From Alphaproteobacteria bacterium (lineage in GTDB: Bacteria > Pseudomonadota > Alphaproteobacteria > Reyranellales > Reyranellaceae), in the NCBI GenBank assembly GCA_016870115.1, contig VGCH01000018.1, positions 1 through 58,027 of the forward strand: 58,027 nucleotides of DNA, written 5' to 3'. The notes beneath the pieces were generated by a model. It was not told where the DNA came from and searched no databases. It saw only the letters and a list, made by a program, of their open reading frames with translations. The translations under genes were made by a program, and so were the position numbers. Positions 1 to 9,643 of the stretch are shown one piece after another (position 1 is the first letter of the stretch; each line of letters starts with the position of its first letter).

Positions 1-2
1 GC

Positions 3-752
3 CTGCCCCCCCCCCAGAGGGGTCGGAATTGGACGCGAAAAGGGAGTCACGATTGGAAGCGATTTGACAGCCTCGTGCCGGTGAGGGCCGAGGAACGGCT
101 TGGCCTGGTGTTCGTGACGCAGGATGGTTCGGCAGGGATCGACGGCGCGCTTGGTGGGCTTGACCGTTTGCTGGCGGACGATCATCGGCTGTTCGCGACG
201 AACCAGCAGGAGCTCGACGTCAACTGGAAGATCCTGCTCGAAGGATTCATCGAGGGCTATCACATCAAGTCGACGCACCCTCAGAGTTTCCTGCCCTATG
301 GCTTCGACAATCTGAACGTGATCGACATCTTCGGCCCGAACAGCCGGGTCACCTATCCGTTCCAGCGCATCAGGAAGCTGGAGAAGATCGCACCCGACAA
401 GCGGCGCATCGACGGGTTGCTGACCTACGTCTACCACCTGTTCCCGAACGTGCTGGTGACGGTGCTGTCGTGCCACACCAACCTCGTGGTGCTGGAGCCG
501 CTCACGGTCGACCGTACGCGCCAACATATCTACGTGATGAGCAACGGCGGCGGCGATGACCCCGAGGCGCTGGCCGAGGCCAAACGCGACGCGGCGTTCG
601 TCGGCACGACGGGGCGCGAAGAGGACCAGGCCGTTGTGAAGTCGATCCAGCGCGGCCTCGGTAGCGGCGCCAACAGCGACCTCGTGTTCGGTCACTTCGA
701 GAGCGCCATCGTCCACTTCCACAAGACGCTGAAGGCGGCCCTCGGCCCATAG
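3..752 (+). CDS. Rieske non-heme iron oxygenase, alpha subunit (C-terminal part)
   Basis: Catalytic half of a ring-hydroxylating or demethylating oxygenase. The visible 249 codons contain the signature NWKxxLEGFxEGYHxxxxH, with the two iron-ligand histidine codons at 261-263 and 276-278 (H-x4-H). An acidic residue that could be the third ligand lies near the C-terminus (Asp codon 678-680), but I cannot fix that assignment. The frame is open back to position 3, through ...RFDSLVPVRAEERLG, so the gene continues off the left edge. The [2Fe-2S] Rieske motif (CxH...CxxH) is not in the window. A GTG at 75 would be an artificial start. A run of ten C at 6-15 makes the frame upstream of it less certain. 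Substrate unknown. Confidence 0.85.
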   Translation: MPPPQRGRNWTRKGSHDWKRFDSLVPVRAEERLGLVFVTQDGSAGIDGALGGLDRLLADDHRLFATNQQELDVNWKILLEGFIEGYHIKSTHPQSFLPYGFDNLNVIDIFGPNSRVTYPFQRIRKLEKIAPDKRRIDGLLTYVYHLFPNVLVTVLSCHTNLVVLEPLTVDRTRQHIYVMSNGGGDDPEALAEAKRDAAFVGTTGREEDQAVVKSIQRGLGSGANSDLVFGHFESAIVHFHKTLKAALGP

Positions 753-904
753 CGTTCCGGGTCGCGCCCTCAGGGCGGCTCAGCAGTCGGGCGTATGCGC
801 CGGCCGCTCGCTCCGCCGGCATTCCGGTAGCGTCGGCTCTGTCGTGCGAGACGAACTCGCGGGCTTGATCTTTTCTAATCGTCGTCCGATAGCCGGGCGA
901 GGCG

Positions 905-1975
905 CTACTGCGCCGCCGAGACCGCGCCAGCGCCGGTGAGGCGGGCGAACGCGGCGGCGAGCCCGCTCTCGCGGCCGGTGTCGATGCGGACCGTCGCGGT
1001 CATGCCCGCGCGCAGCGGCGGCTCACCGACATGCGGCGAGAGGCGCAGCTTCACCGGCAGGCGCTGGACGACTTTCACCCAGTTGCCCGAGGCGTTCTGC
1101 GGCGGCAGCAGCGCGAACTCCGCGCCGGTCGCGGGGCTGAGACTCTCGACCACCGCCTCCCATGCCACGCCGGGATAGGTGTCGAGCGACACCGTCGCCT
1201 TCTGGCCGACCCGCACATGGGTGAGCTCGGTTTCCTTGAAGTTGGCCTCGATCCAGGGCCGGCTCAGCACTACAAGCGCGAACAGCGGAGTCGCGGCCCT
1301 CACCTGTTCGCCCTGCTGCAGGCGCATGTTGACCACCACGCCGTCGGTCGGGGCACGGACCGTCGTGCGCGCGAGATCGAGCGCCGCGCGCTCCCGCGCC
1401 GCCGTCTTGTCGCGCACCAGATGGTGCGCGTCGGCCGCGAGCTCCGGATCGCCGCTCAATGCCGCCAGCACGCGCTGCAGTTTCTCGCGCGCGGTCGTCA
1501 CGCGGTCGGCCGCGGCGCGCGCCTCGTTCTGCGACTCCTCGCGACGTGCCGCCGAGGTGATGCCGCGCGCGGCAAGCTCCTCCTGCCGCTGCGACTGGCG
1601 GCGGAAATGGTCGGCGCGGGCCTCGGCGTCGGCGAGTTCGCTCACCGCCTCGCGCCACGCGCCGCGCAGCGCCTCGACCTGCACACGCGCGGCGTCCAGC
1701 TCGGCCTCGGCGCTGTCGAGCGCCAGCCGGAAGGGCCGGGACTCGATCGTGACCAGCACATCGCCGGCGCTCACTTCCTGGTGGTCGCGCACCATCACGC
1801 GCCGCACCTGGCCCGCGACCTCGGGCGCGATCTGCACGATGTTGGCCTTCACGTAGGCATTTTCCGTCGAGACATAGCGACCACCGGACAGCCACCACAG
1901 CACCCCGCCGGCGGTAGCCAGCAGCGGAACGCCGACCAGCAGCGCGAGCCGGAGCCAACCCTCGGCGCGTCTCAT
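905..1975 (-). CDS. emrA: HlyD/EmrA-family membrane fusion protein
   Basis: Periplasmic adaptor that links an inner-membrane drug pump to an outer-membrane channel. 356 residues: one N-terminal membrane anchor (about residues 8-30), a biotinyl-lipoyl-like half-domain (residues about 40-75), a long coiled-coil hairpin rich in Ala, Glu and Arg (about 78-205), then the returning lipoyl strand (TTVRAPTDGVVVNM) and a beta-barrel domain. Its ATG overlaps the stop of the upstream marR gene by 4 bp (ATGA), so the two are translationally coupled. The partner pump is the divergent DHA2 transporter at 2465. The split arrangement, adaptor with regulator on one strand and pump on the other, is a little unusual for emrRAB loci. 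Confidence 0.9.
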   Translation of the reverse strand: MRRAEGWLRLALLVGVPLLATAGGVLWWLSGGRYVSTENAYVKANIVQIAPEVAGQVRRVMVRDHQEVSAGDVLVTIESRPFRLALDSAEAELDAARVQVEALRGAWREAVSELADAEARADHFRRQSQRQEELAARGITSAARREESQNEARAAADRVTTAREKLQRVLAALSGDPELAADAHHLVRDKTAARERAALDLARTTVRAPTDGVVVNMRLQQGEQVRAATPLFALVVLSRPWIEANFKETELTHVRVGQKATVSLDTYPGVAWEAVVESLSPATGAEFALLPPQNASGNWVKVVQRLPVKLRLSPHVGEPPLRAGMTATVRIDTGRESGLAAAFARLTGAGAVSAAQ

Positions 1976-2433
1976 GACTCGGCTCCCGCCAGGCTCTGCA
2001 GCCGGCCCTTCACCCGGGCGGTGAGGCGCGTGAACTGTGCGCGCTCGCGTGCATCGAGCGAGGAGAGCGCGTCGTCGACCGTGGCCTCGGCGATCGCCCA
2101 GAGCCGGGTATGCACCTTGCGCGCCTCGCGGGTGAGGTGGAGCCGGTTGATCCGCCGGTCGGCGCGGTCGGGGCGGCGCTCGATCCAGCCCTTGCGCTGC
2201 ATCCGGTCGATCATGCGCCCCGCGCTTGCGCGGTCGATCTCAAGCATCTCCGCGAGCTCGGTCTGGCTGGCGCCGGGCCGGCGATGGAGCCGGGTCAGCA
2301 CCAGCCACTGCGCGCGCGTAAGGCCGCTCTGGCGGACGCGCCGGTCGAAGACCGTACGCATCAGCCGCGCCACGTCCGACAGCATGTAGCCGATATAGCT
2401 GTCGTCCGGCGCGCCGGAAGGGGACTCGCTCAT
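1972..2433 (-). CDS. MarR-family transcriptional regulator
   Basis: Winged-helix repressor of 153 residues, the usual MarR length. The recognition region QTELAEMLEIDRASAGRMID lies around residues 58-77 and the wing (ERRPDRADRRINRLHLT) follows. MarR proteins bind short palindromes as dimers and are released by phenolic or drug ligands. Here the obvious target is the 19-bp palindrome at 2443-2461 in the 31-bp gap shared with the divergent pump gene, so it probably represses itself, emrA and the pump together. The start ATG is 10 bp from the operator. The inducing ligand is not predictable from sequence. Confidence 0.9.
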   Translation of the reverse strand: MSESPSGAPDDSYIGYMLSDVARLMRTVFDRRVRQSGLTRAQWLVLTRLHRRPGASQTELAEMLEIDRASAGRMIDRMQRKGWIERRPDRADRRINRLHLTREARKVHTRLWAIAEATVDDALSSLDARERAQFTRLTARVKGRLQSLAGAES

Positions 2434-2442
2434 AATTGTTGC

Positions 2443-2461
2443 CTAGGCTACATTAGCCTAG
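2443..2461. promoter_or_regulatory. MarR operator overlapping divergent -10 boxes
   Basis: Perfect inverted repeat CTAGGCTA-CAT-TAGCCTAG: two 8-bp arms with a 3-bp spacer. It lies in the 31-bp intergenic space between marR (start 2433, minus) and the DHA2 pump (start 2465, plus). Each arm contains CTAGGCT, the same -10-like heptamer seen upstream of other genes in this window, one copy reading in each direction. A bound MarR dimer would therefore cover both -10 elements. The right arm ends 3 bp before the pump ATG and there is no Shine-Dalgarno sequence, so the pump mRNA is probably leaderless or nearly so. Confidence 0.75.
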
Positions 2462-2464
2462 CCC

Positions 2465-4012
2465 ATGAGTTCAAGTTCCCCCGCCGCCAATCCCGCCGCG
2501 ATGGCCGAGCCGGGCGACGCCCTGTCGCTCGGCCGCCGCGTGCTGATCCTGGTCATGGTGGTTCTGGGCTCGACCCTCTACGCGACCACGCTCTTGGTAG
2601 CCTCGACGCTCCTGCCGCAGATGCAGGGCACGATGTCGGCGACCCAGGACGAAATCGCCTGGACGATGACCTTCAACATCCTCGCCACTGCTGTCATGAC
2701 GCCGATGACCGGCTGGCTCGCCGCGCGCTTCGGTCGGCGCGAAACCATCACCTGGTCGGTCCTGCTCTTTACTCTGACCACCTTCATGTGCGGCGCGGCG
2801 ACGTCGCTGGAGGGTCTGATCTTCTGGCGCGTGCTGCAGGGCGGGCTGGGCGCGCCGGTGATCCCGTTGTCTCAAACCATCCTGCTCGACGCATTCCCGC
2901 GCCGTCAGCAGGGCGTGGTGACCTCGATCTTCGGCATGGCGGTGGTGATCGGCCCGGTGATCGGCCCCACGGTGGGCGGCCTGTTGTCCGACCTCTACAG
3001 CTGGCGCTGGGCCTTCTACATGCTGGTGCCGGTGGGGCTGATCTCGTTCGTCGGCCTGCGTTTGGTGTTGGCGCCCGACCGGCCGGGCGGGCGGGTGGCG
3101 CTCGACTGGACGGGGTTCCTGTCCTTGTCGGTGACCATCGCTTGCGTGCAGCTCGTGCTCTCGCGTGGCCAGCGCCTCGACTGGTTCGAGTCGACCGAGA
3201 TCATTCTGGAAACGTTTCTCGCGGTCGTGGCGCTCTGGATCTTCCTCGCCCACAGCTTCACGACCCGCCGGCCGTTCCTCAACCTTCATCTGCTCGCGGA
3301 CCGCAACTATTCGCTCGGCCTGGTGCTTGTCGCGATCTACGGCATGCTGAACTTCACGCCGATGGTGCTCTTGCCGCCGCTCCTGCAACAGCATGCCGGC
3401 TTTCCCGACCCGCTGATCGGCCAGATCATCGCCGCGCGGGGCGTCGGTGCCACCATCGGCTTCTTCCTCGCGATCTTCGTCGGCAAGCTCGATCCGCGGG
3501 TCGGCGTCGCGGGCGGTTTCGTACTCCAGGCGGTCTCAGGCTACTGGCTGATGGTGCTCGATCTCAATGTCGACGCGACGACACTGATGGCCAACAGCCT
3601 GCTGCAGGGGGTCGCGACCGGCACGATCTGGGTGCCGCTCACGCTGGCGACGTTCGCCACCACCAGCTCGGCCAACCTGCCCGAGGCCACCGCGGTCTAC
3701 CACCTGTTGCGCAATATTGGCTCAAGCTTCTTCATCGCGATCTCGGTGGCGGAGGTGGTGCGCGTCGGCAGCGCCAACTACGGCCGACTGATCGAGACGC
3801 TCAGCCCCTACAACCGCACGCTCCTGATGCCGTGGGTCACCGGCGGCTGGGACCCCGCGACGACGGGTGGCCTCGCGCGGCTATCGAACGAGGTCGCCCG
3901 CCAGGCGGCGATGCTGGGCTACATCAACGCGTTCGGCCTCTACACGCTGGCCTCGGTGGCCGCCGTGGTGCTTGCGCTGATGGTCGGCGCACGGGCTCGG
4001 CCGCCGCCCTAG
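2465..4012 (+). CDS. emrB: MFS drug efflux transporter, DHA2 (EmrB/QacA) family
   Basis: Proton-driven multidrug exporter of 515 residues, consistent with 14 transmembrane helices. MFS motif A appears as GWLAARFGRRETI (about residues 79-91), and the antiporter motif C as VVIGPVIGPTVGG (about residues 160-172). It is divergent from the emrA-marR pair and shares their palindromic operator, so it is presumably the pump served by the adaptor at 905-1975. The ATG at 2465 has no Shine-Dalgarno sequence. A second in-frame ATG at 2501 has none either, so the first start is kept. Substrates unknown. Confidence 0.9.
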   Translation: MSSSSPAANPAAMAEPGDALSLGRRVLILVMVVLGSTLYATTLLVASTLLPQMQGTMSATQDEIAWTMTFNILATAVMTPMTGWLAARFGRRETITWSVLLFTLTTFMCGAATSLEGLIFWRVLQGGLGAPVIPLSQTILLDAFPRRQQGVVTSIFGMAVVIGPVIGPTVGGLLSDLYSWRWAFYMLVPVGLISFVGLRLVLAPDRPGGRVALDWTGFLSLSVTIACVQLVLSRGQRLDWFESTEIILETFLAVVALWIFLAHSFTTRRPFLNLHLLADRNYSLGLVLVAIYGMLNFTPMVLLPPLLQQHAGFPDPLIGQIIAARGVGATIGFFLAIFVGKLDPRVGVAGGFVLQAVSGYWLMVLDLNVDATTLMANSLLQGVATGTIWVPLTLATFATTSSANLPEATAVYHLLRNIGSSFFIAISVAEVVRVGSANYGRLIETLSPYNRTLLMPWVTGGWDPATTGGLARLSNEVARQAAMLGYINAFGLYTLASVAAVVLALMVGARARPPP

Positions 4013-4088
4013 AGTCTTGTCGGTTCAGCCAGAATCAGCCGGATCGGAAAGCCGACGAACCAACCAGTTCAAGCGGTGTGCTCAAGTT

Positions 4089-4118
4089 CAGAGGGAACCG
4101 CGCGAGCGGTTCCCTCTG
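4089..4118. terminator. Bidirectional terminator-like hairpin
   Basis: Perfect 13-bp stem (4089-4101 with 4106-4118) closed by a GCGA tetraloop, in the 131-bp gap between the convergent pump gene and VOC gene. No strong T-run follows on either strand, so termination efficiency is uncertain. Confidence 0.6.
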
Positions 4119-4143
4119 GCCCGGAAGCGCTTTGGGCGGACGT

Positions 4144-4521
4144 CTACCCGCGGTGCAGCGCGCAGATCTTGTTGCCGTAGGGATCGCGCAGATAGGCGAG
4201 ATAGAGCTTCACGCTGCCGCCCTCGCGCCAGCCCGGCGGATCCTCGATGCTCTTGCCGCCATTCTTCACGCCCGCGTCGTGAAAGGCCTTGGCCTTTTCC
4301 GGGCTGTCGCAGGCGAAGCCGACGGTGCTGCCATTGGCATGGGTCGCCGCCTTGCCGTCGATCGGTTTGCTGATGCCGAAGACGCCGCTCGGAGTGCGAT
4401 AGAAGACGCGACCCTTGGGGTCGGTCTTGCCTTCGGGCACGCCGAGGGCGCCCAGCACGGCGTCGTAGAACTTCTTCGAGGCGGCGACATCGTCGGCGCC
4501 CAGCATGACATGCGAGAACAT
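4144..4521 (-). CDS. VOC-superfamily protein (glyoxalase/bleomycin-resistance-like)
   Basis: A 125-residue single-unit vicinal-oxygen-chelate protein. It starts with FSHVMLGADDVAASKKFYDA, and the C-terminal module ends in LRDPYGNKICALHRG, both standard features of small cytosolic VOC proteins. Candidate metal ligands are the N-terminal His4 and a residue of the C-terminal beta strand. The canonical final Glu is replaced (NKICAL), so metal-dependent catalysis is not assured. It is the last gene before a strong hairpin and has no obvious operon partner. The following 246 bp (4522-4767) contain only a weak out-of-frame ORF. Substrate unknown. Confidence 0.85.
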   Translation of the reverse strand: MFSHVMLGADDVAASKKFYDAVLGALGVPEGKTDPKGRVFYRTPSGVFGISKPIDGKAATHANGSTVGFACDSPEKAKAFHDAGVKNGGKSIEDPPGWREGGSVKLYLAYLRDPYGNKICALHRG

Positions 4522-4767
4522 TCCGTCTCCCTTCCTGAACCGGTCGGCGCAGCATCGCGCGCGCCGGGGCGAAGGAACAGGCCCCGTGGCCGCGCAGCGA
4601 AAGTAAGCGCATATGTTCCCAGAGATCGCGCTCGCTCATGCGCCGGCACGCCTCGAGGACCAGTGTCGAGTCCATGAGCACCAGCGGATCGCGTTCCAGA
4701 AAGACATCGGAGAGCTCTCTCATGTCCCGAAACGTAGTCGGTCCGGCGGTCGTCGACTTGATCGGCC

Positions 4768-5964
4768 TTAACTCGGGCGGTCGTCGCGTCCTCCGCGCCG
4801 CGGGAGGGTAAACGCGATCACCATACCCGTGACGTTAGCGGCGCCGGCGATCGCCACCGCCGTCGCGTAGTTGCCCGTGCGGTCGAACAGCCAGCCGGCC
4901 AGCGTTGGCAGGCAGATCGCCGCCAGGCACCAGGCGATGTAGGTGCGGCCGGCGACCCGGCCGAAATCCACCGGCGACCAGTAGATCGCGATGCCGCCGG
5001 CCGTCGCGCCGGAGATGAAGCCGTAACCCATGCCGATCATGCCGAGCCCCAGAACCGCGGTGAGCGGCCCCGGCAGGAGCGTGAGCAACAGCCCGCCGCA
5101 CAGGGCCAGCGCGTGTGCCGCGCACATCACGTGAGGCACCGCGAAGCGATCGACCAGCCAGCCGCCGCCGATGCGGGCCGCGGCGATCGCGCCGGTGATG
5201 CCGGTGGTCGCGGCGACGGCGAGCGTGGCGGCGCCGCCATAGGTGCCGACGATCTCGCGCGCCTGGCTCAGCACCATCAGCCCGGCCGACGCCGCGAAAA
5301 AGAACGTCGCGGAGATTTTCACGAAGAGCGATCCCAGCACGGGTGGGGAATCGGCCGTCGCGCTCGCAGGTGGTGCGAGCCGCGCGCCGCTCACCCGGAC
5401 GAGCAGCGCCGCCAGCGCGCCCGCGACCACGAGGACACCGGCGAGGCCGGCCAGAGTCAGTCGCCAGCCGAACGCCTCGTTGCTGGCATGGAACAGCGGT
5501 GTCGCGATCATCGCGCCCAGCGGATAGAGGCTCACCAGATAGCCGTTCACCAGCCCGCGCCGCGTCCGCACCAGCATGTTCACGCCCTGCTGGCAGAGGA
5601 TGTAGGCGACGCCGCCGCCGGTGCCGAACACGATGCCATAGCCCAGCATCAGTTGCGGCAGCCCTGGCGCTGTGCCGGCGATCGCGATGCCCGCCGCCGC
5701 GATCAGTGCGCTCGCCAGAACCAGCACAGGCGCGGATGCCAGCCGATAAAGGAACGCCGCGCCCACCGATCCCACGGTGAAGCCGATCGTCGCCAGCGCG
5801 AAGACGAGCGATAGCGCCGATCGCGGGACGGCGAGCTCCTGCTCGATCGGCCGCAAGAACACGCTGAAGGAGTAGACCGAGCCCAGTGGAAGGTTGACCA
5901 ACGTCGAGGCCAGCAACGCCGCCCACAGACGTCCGGCGGGCAGCGGGGGCGAGGGGGCAGACAT
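4768..5964 (-). CDS. MFS transporter, OFA/MCT-like
   Basis: Twelve-helix major-facilitator carrier of 398 residues. The start LPLGSVYSFSVFLRPIEQEL and the later GMGYGFISGATAGGIAIYWSP resemble the oxalate-formate antiporter and monocarboxylate carrier branch. It therefore probably moves a small organic acid, but the substrate cannot be read from sequence. I chose the ATG at 5964 (MSAPSPPLPAG), which has AGG six bases upstream. In-frame ATGs at 5988 and 6018 would add 8 or 18 unstructured residues. A near-perfect direct repeat, CCCTATGCTGAGG/CCCTATGCTCAGG, covers this start region. Divergent from the acyl-CoA dehydrogenase at 6160. Confidence 0.8.
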   Translation of the reverse strand: MSAPSPPLPAGRLWAALLASTLVNLPLGSVYSFSVFLRPIEQELAVPRSALSLVFALATIGFTVGSVGAAFLYRLASAPVLVLASALIAAAGIAIAGTAPGLPQLMLGYGIVFGTGGGVAYILCQQGVNMLVRTRRGLVNGYLVSLYPLGAMIATPLFHASNEAFGWRLTLAGLAGVLVVAGALAALLVRVSGARLAPPASATADSPPVLGSLFVKISATFFFAASAGLMVLSQAREIVGTYGGAATLAVAATTGITGAIAAARIGGGWLVDRFAVPHVMCAAHALALCGGLLLTLLPGPLTAVLGLGMIGMGYGFISGATAGGIAIYWSPVDFGRVAGRTYIAWCLAAICLPTLAGWLFDRTGNYATAVAIAGAANVTGMVIAFTLPRRGGRDDRPS

Positions 5965-6159
5965 GGCCTGAGCATAGGGCCTCAGCATAGGGTTTGTACG
6001 GCCTCGGCCTCGACACATCGTTTCTACCCCCGTTCTCGGCGTCGTGCCGGGCGGCTCTCGACCGGCGAAACTGCGCCTAAAGCGATGGCCGCCACCGTGA
6101 TTTCACCCCGCCCGAATCTCGTCTAGGCTCCGGCCCCTGAAACCGGGAGGAAGACATCG

Positions 6160-7455
<1,296 letters not shown>

Positions 7456-7487
7456 GCGGCTCCCGCACCAGGTCGCCTCGTCGTGCC

Positions 7488-7509
7488 CCTCTCCCCCTCG
7501 GGGGAGAGG
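7488..7509. terminator. Convergent terminator hairpin
   Basis: CCTCTCCCCC-TC-GGGGGAGAGG, a perfect 10-bp inverted repeat between the convergent acyl-CoA dehydrogenase and the 101-residue protein gene. It ends exactly at the minus-strand stop codon. It is followed by TAGGTGAGGGGG, which looks like the dispersed CCTCTCCC...GGGAGAGG intergenic repeats of GC-rich alphaproteobacteria. Confidence 0.65.
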
Positions 7510-7815
7510 CTAGGTGAGGGGGCCTTTCAGCAACGCCGCGGCGATCTCCGCCCATTCGCTCTTGAGATCGCCCGACGCCACCGGCTGACGCGCGGCGCGA
7601 TACCAGTAGGCGGCATTCGCGAGGTCGCCCTCGACGCGATGCAGATGGGCGTGGACCCAGTCGCAGTCGCGCTTTCCTTCATGCGCCTGCACGGTCTCGT
7701 GCGCGCGCGTCCAATCCTCGCGGCCGAGCCACCACATCGCTTCCAGCGCCGCTCCCAGACCGGCCGGCGGCGCGGCGACCGCGAGGGTCGTGCGGAACTG
7801 CTCAATTGTGGTCAT
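7510..7815 (-). CDS. Small helical protein coupled to the Baeyer-Villiger monooxygenase
   Basis: 101 residues, predicted all-helical and soluble, with motifs MWWLGREDWTRAHETVQ and HLHRVEGDLANAAYWYRA that read like a single degenerate TPR-type helical hairpin pair. I do not recognise a named family. Its ATG overlaps the stop codon of the upstream monooxygenase (ATGA), so it is co-translated with it. It may assist the enzyme or sense its state, but that is inference from position only. It is last in the two-gene unit, before a strong hairpin. Confidence 0.75.
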   Translation of the reverse strand: MTTIEQFRTTLAVAAPPAGLGAALEAMWWLGREDWTRAHETVQAHEGKRDCDWVHAHLHRVEGDLANAAYWYRAARQPVASGDLKSEWAEIAAALLKGPLT

Positions 7816-9509
7816 GCGCGCGCTGCGGCGTCGGTCCGCGCCGTCGCGGGCGCCGGGGCGCCGGATATCTCGACCCCGTCGTAGCCGCGCGCGGCGCAGT
7901 CATTGATGCGGCTCACATACTTGGGCGAGCCGCCGTTGTAGACGAAGTAGCGCACCTTGCCTTCCTCGTGGCCGGCTACGTTCGAATTGTAGCCGGTGAA
8001 CCAACCCTTGGCCTTGCGCATCAGCATCATCGAGTACATGCCCACGACATGCGCGGTCCAGCGGGCCTCGGCCTTCTCCGTCGGCTCGAAGCGGGTGGCG
8101 CCGCTCGCGCGCACATACTGAAGGAACTCGGTCGCCCAATTCACGCCGGTCTCGATGCCGCGCGGATAGTTGGTCGAGGCCGACCCCGACTGCGGGCCCG
8201 CCGGCATCAGGAAGTTGGGCAGGCCATGCACCATCATGCCGAGGAAGGACGAGCAGGAGTCCTTCCACTTCTCGCGCAGGCTCGTCCCGCGCGCGCCGCG
8301 GATGTCGATATGGTCGAAGGCGCCGGTGATGGCGTCGAAGCCGGTGGCATAGACGATCACATCGAACGCGTAGTCACGCTCCGTCGTGCGGAGTCCGGTC
8401 TCGGTCACCCGCACGAGCGGCGTGTCCTGCAGGCAGACGAGCTTCACGTTGGGCCGGTTGTAGGCCTCGAAGTAGCGGGTCTCCATCGGCACGCGTTGCA
8501 CACCGAAGCCGTGATCCTTCGGGATCAGCTTGTCGGCCGTCCGGGGATCCTTCACGCGGCGGCGAATCCGCTCGGCGATGTATGCGGAGAATTCGGCGTT
8601 GGCCGCCTCATCGACGAAGATCTCGCGGAAATTGGCGAGCCAGATGCCGAAGCCCGGCTCATTGTAGAGCCGATCCCACAGCGCCACGCGTTCCTCGCGC
8701 GTGACCTCGTGGAAGCCGCGGCGATCGGGCTCGTGCACGAAGCCGCCGGGCGAGCGCGCGCAAGCCGCGAAGATCTCGTCGTAGCGGCGGCGGATGTCGG
8801 CCATCTCCGTCTCGGAGATCGGTCCGTTGTTGAGCGGCGCGCTCCAGTTCGGCCGCCGCTGGAAGACGGTGAGCTCGCCCACCTTGTCGGCGATCTCGCC
8901 GATCACCTGGATCGCCGTGGCGCCCGTGCCGATCACCGCCACCCGCTTGCCGGCGAGATCGACGCCTTCCTTCGGCCAATAGTAGGTGTGGAAGGAAGGC
9001 CCCTTGAAGTCCTCGCGCCCCGGCACCCGGGGCAGCGTCGGCTGGGAGAGAAGCCCCAGCGCCATGATGACGAAGCGGCTGGTGAGCTCGCGCGTTGTCG
9101 CGGCGGCGCCCGGCGGCTCGTCGGCCACCGTGAGGCGCCAGATCCGGTTCGCCTCGTCCCAGTGCGCGGCGGTAACACGGCAGTTGAACTGCATGTGCCG
9201 GCGCAGGTCGAACTTCTCGACGACGTACTCGAGATAGCGGAGGTTCTCGGGCTGGCCGGAGAAGCGCTCCTTCCAGTGCCATTCGTCCAGCAGCTCGCGC
9301 GAGAAGGAATAGCCGTAGGTGTAGCTTTCCGAGTCGAAGCGCGCGCCGGGATAGCGGTTCCAGTACCAGGTGCCGCCCGGCCCGCCGGCGAGCTCAAGCA
9401 CCGTCGCCTTGATGCCGAGGTCTCTGAGGCGCTTCATCTGGTAGATGCCGCCGACGCCCGCGCCGACCACGATGCACTCGTAGTCGGGAGTGAGGAGAGT
9501 GTGGTCCAT
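7812..9509 (-). CDS. Baeyer-Villiger flavin monooxygenase
   Basis: Type I Baeyer-Villiger monooxygenase of 565 residues, using FAD and NADPH to insert oxygen next to a ketone and give esters or lactones. The FAD Rossmann motif is VVGAGVGG (GxGxxG at residues 16-21). The class fingerprint FxGxxxHTxxWP is present as FKGPSFHTYYWP at residues 168-179. A second, NADPH-binding Rossmann motif follows (VIGTGATAIQV). Length and motif order match cyclohexanone/phenylacetone-type enzymes. It is followed by an overlapping 101-residue gene and is divergent from an SDR at 9644, which could interconvert alcohols and the ketone substrates. Confidence 0.93.
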   Translation of the reverse strand: MDHTLLTPDYECIVVGAGVGGIYQMKRLRDLGIKATVLELAGGPGGTWYWNRYPGARFDSESYTYGYSFSRELLDEWHWKERFSGQPENLRYLEYVVEKFDLRRHMQFNCRVTAAHWDEANRIWRLTVADEPPGAAATTRELTSRFVIMALGLLSQPTLPRVPGREDFKGPSFHTYYWPKEGVDLAGKRVAVIGTGATAIQVIGEIADKVGELTVFQRRPNWSAPLNNGPISETEMADIRRRYDEIFAACARSPGGFVHEPDRRGFHEVTREERVALWDRLYNEPGFGIWLANFREIFVDEAANAEFSAYIAERIRRRVKDPRTADKLIPKDHGFGVQRVPMETRYFEAYNRPNVKLVCLQDTPLVRVTETGLRTTERDYAFDVIVYATGFDAITGAFDHIDIRGARGTSLREKWKDSCSSFLGMMVHGLPNFLMPAGPQSGSASTNYPRGIETGVNWATEFLQYVRASGATRFEPTEKAEARWTAHVVGMYSMMLMRKAKGWFTGYNSNVAGHEEGKVRYFVYNGGSPKYVSRINDCAARGYDGVEISGAPAPATARTDAAARA

Positions 9510-9643
9510 GGCGCCAGCATGGTACGATCCGGCGCCGTCAACAATCCTCCCAGCGGGTGAAATTCGGTCGCGGTTCCGCCAGTCAGCCGCCTACCGGGGC
9601 CCACGCTATAGTGCCCCTCCACCGAAGCCCCGAGGGAGCCGGC

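Noticed and set aside
6-15. Run of ten C at the left edge
   Set aside because: Probably an assembly or sequencing edge effect; only makes the first codons of the Rieske gene uncertain.
765-777. CGCCCT-C-AGGGCG inverted repeat after the Rieske gene
   Set aside because: One-base loop leaves only about four stable pairs, and no T-run follows.
2110-4677. Very long antisense-type open frame (about 850 codons) overlapping the MarR and DHA2 genes
   Set aside because: Arg/Ala/Pro-rich translation without family motifs; both real genes on this stretch are clear. High GC creates such shadow frames throughout the window.
4522-4767. Short minus-strand open frame (MRELSDVFLERDPLVL...) between the VOC and MFS genes
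   Set aside because: Runs out of frame into the VOC gene, has no ribosome site or family resemblance; could be a relic, not supported as a gene.
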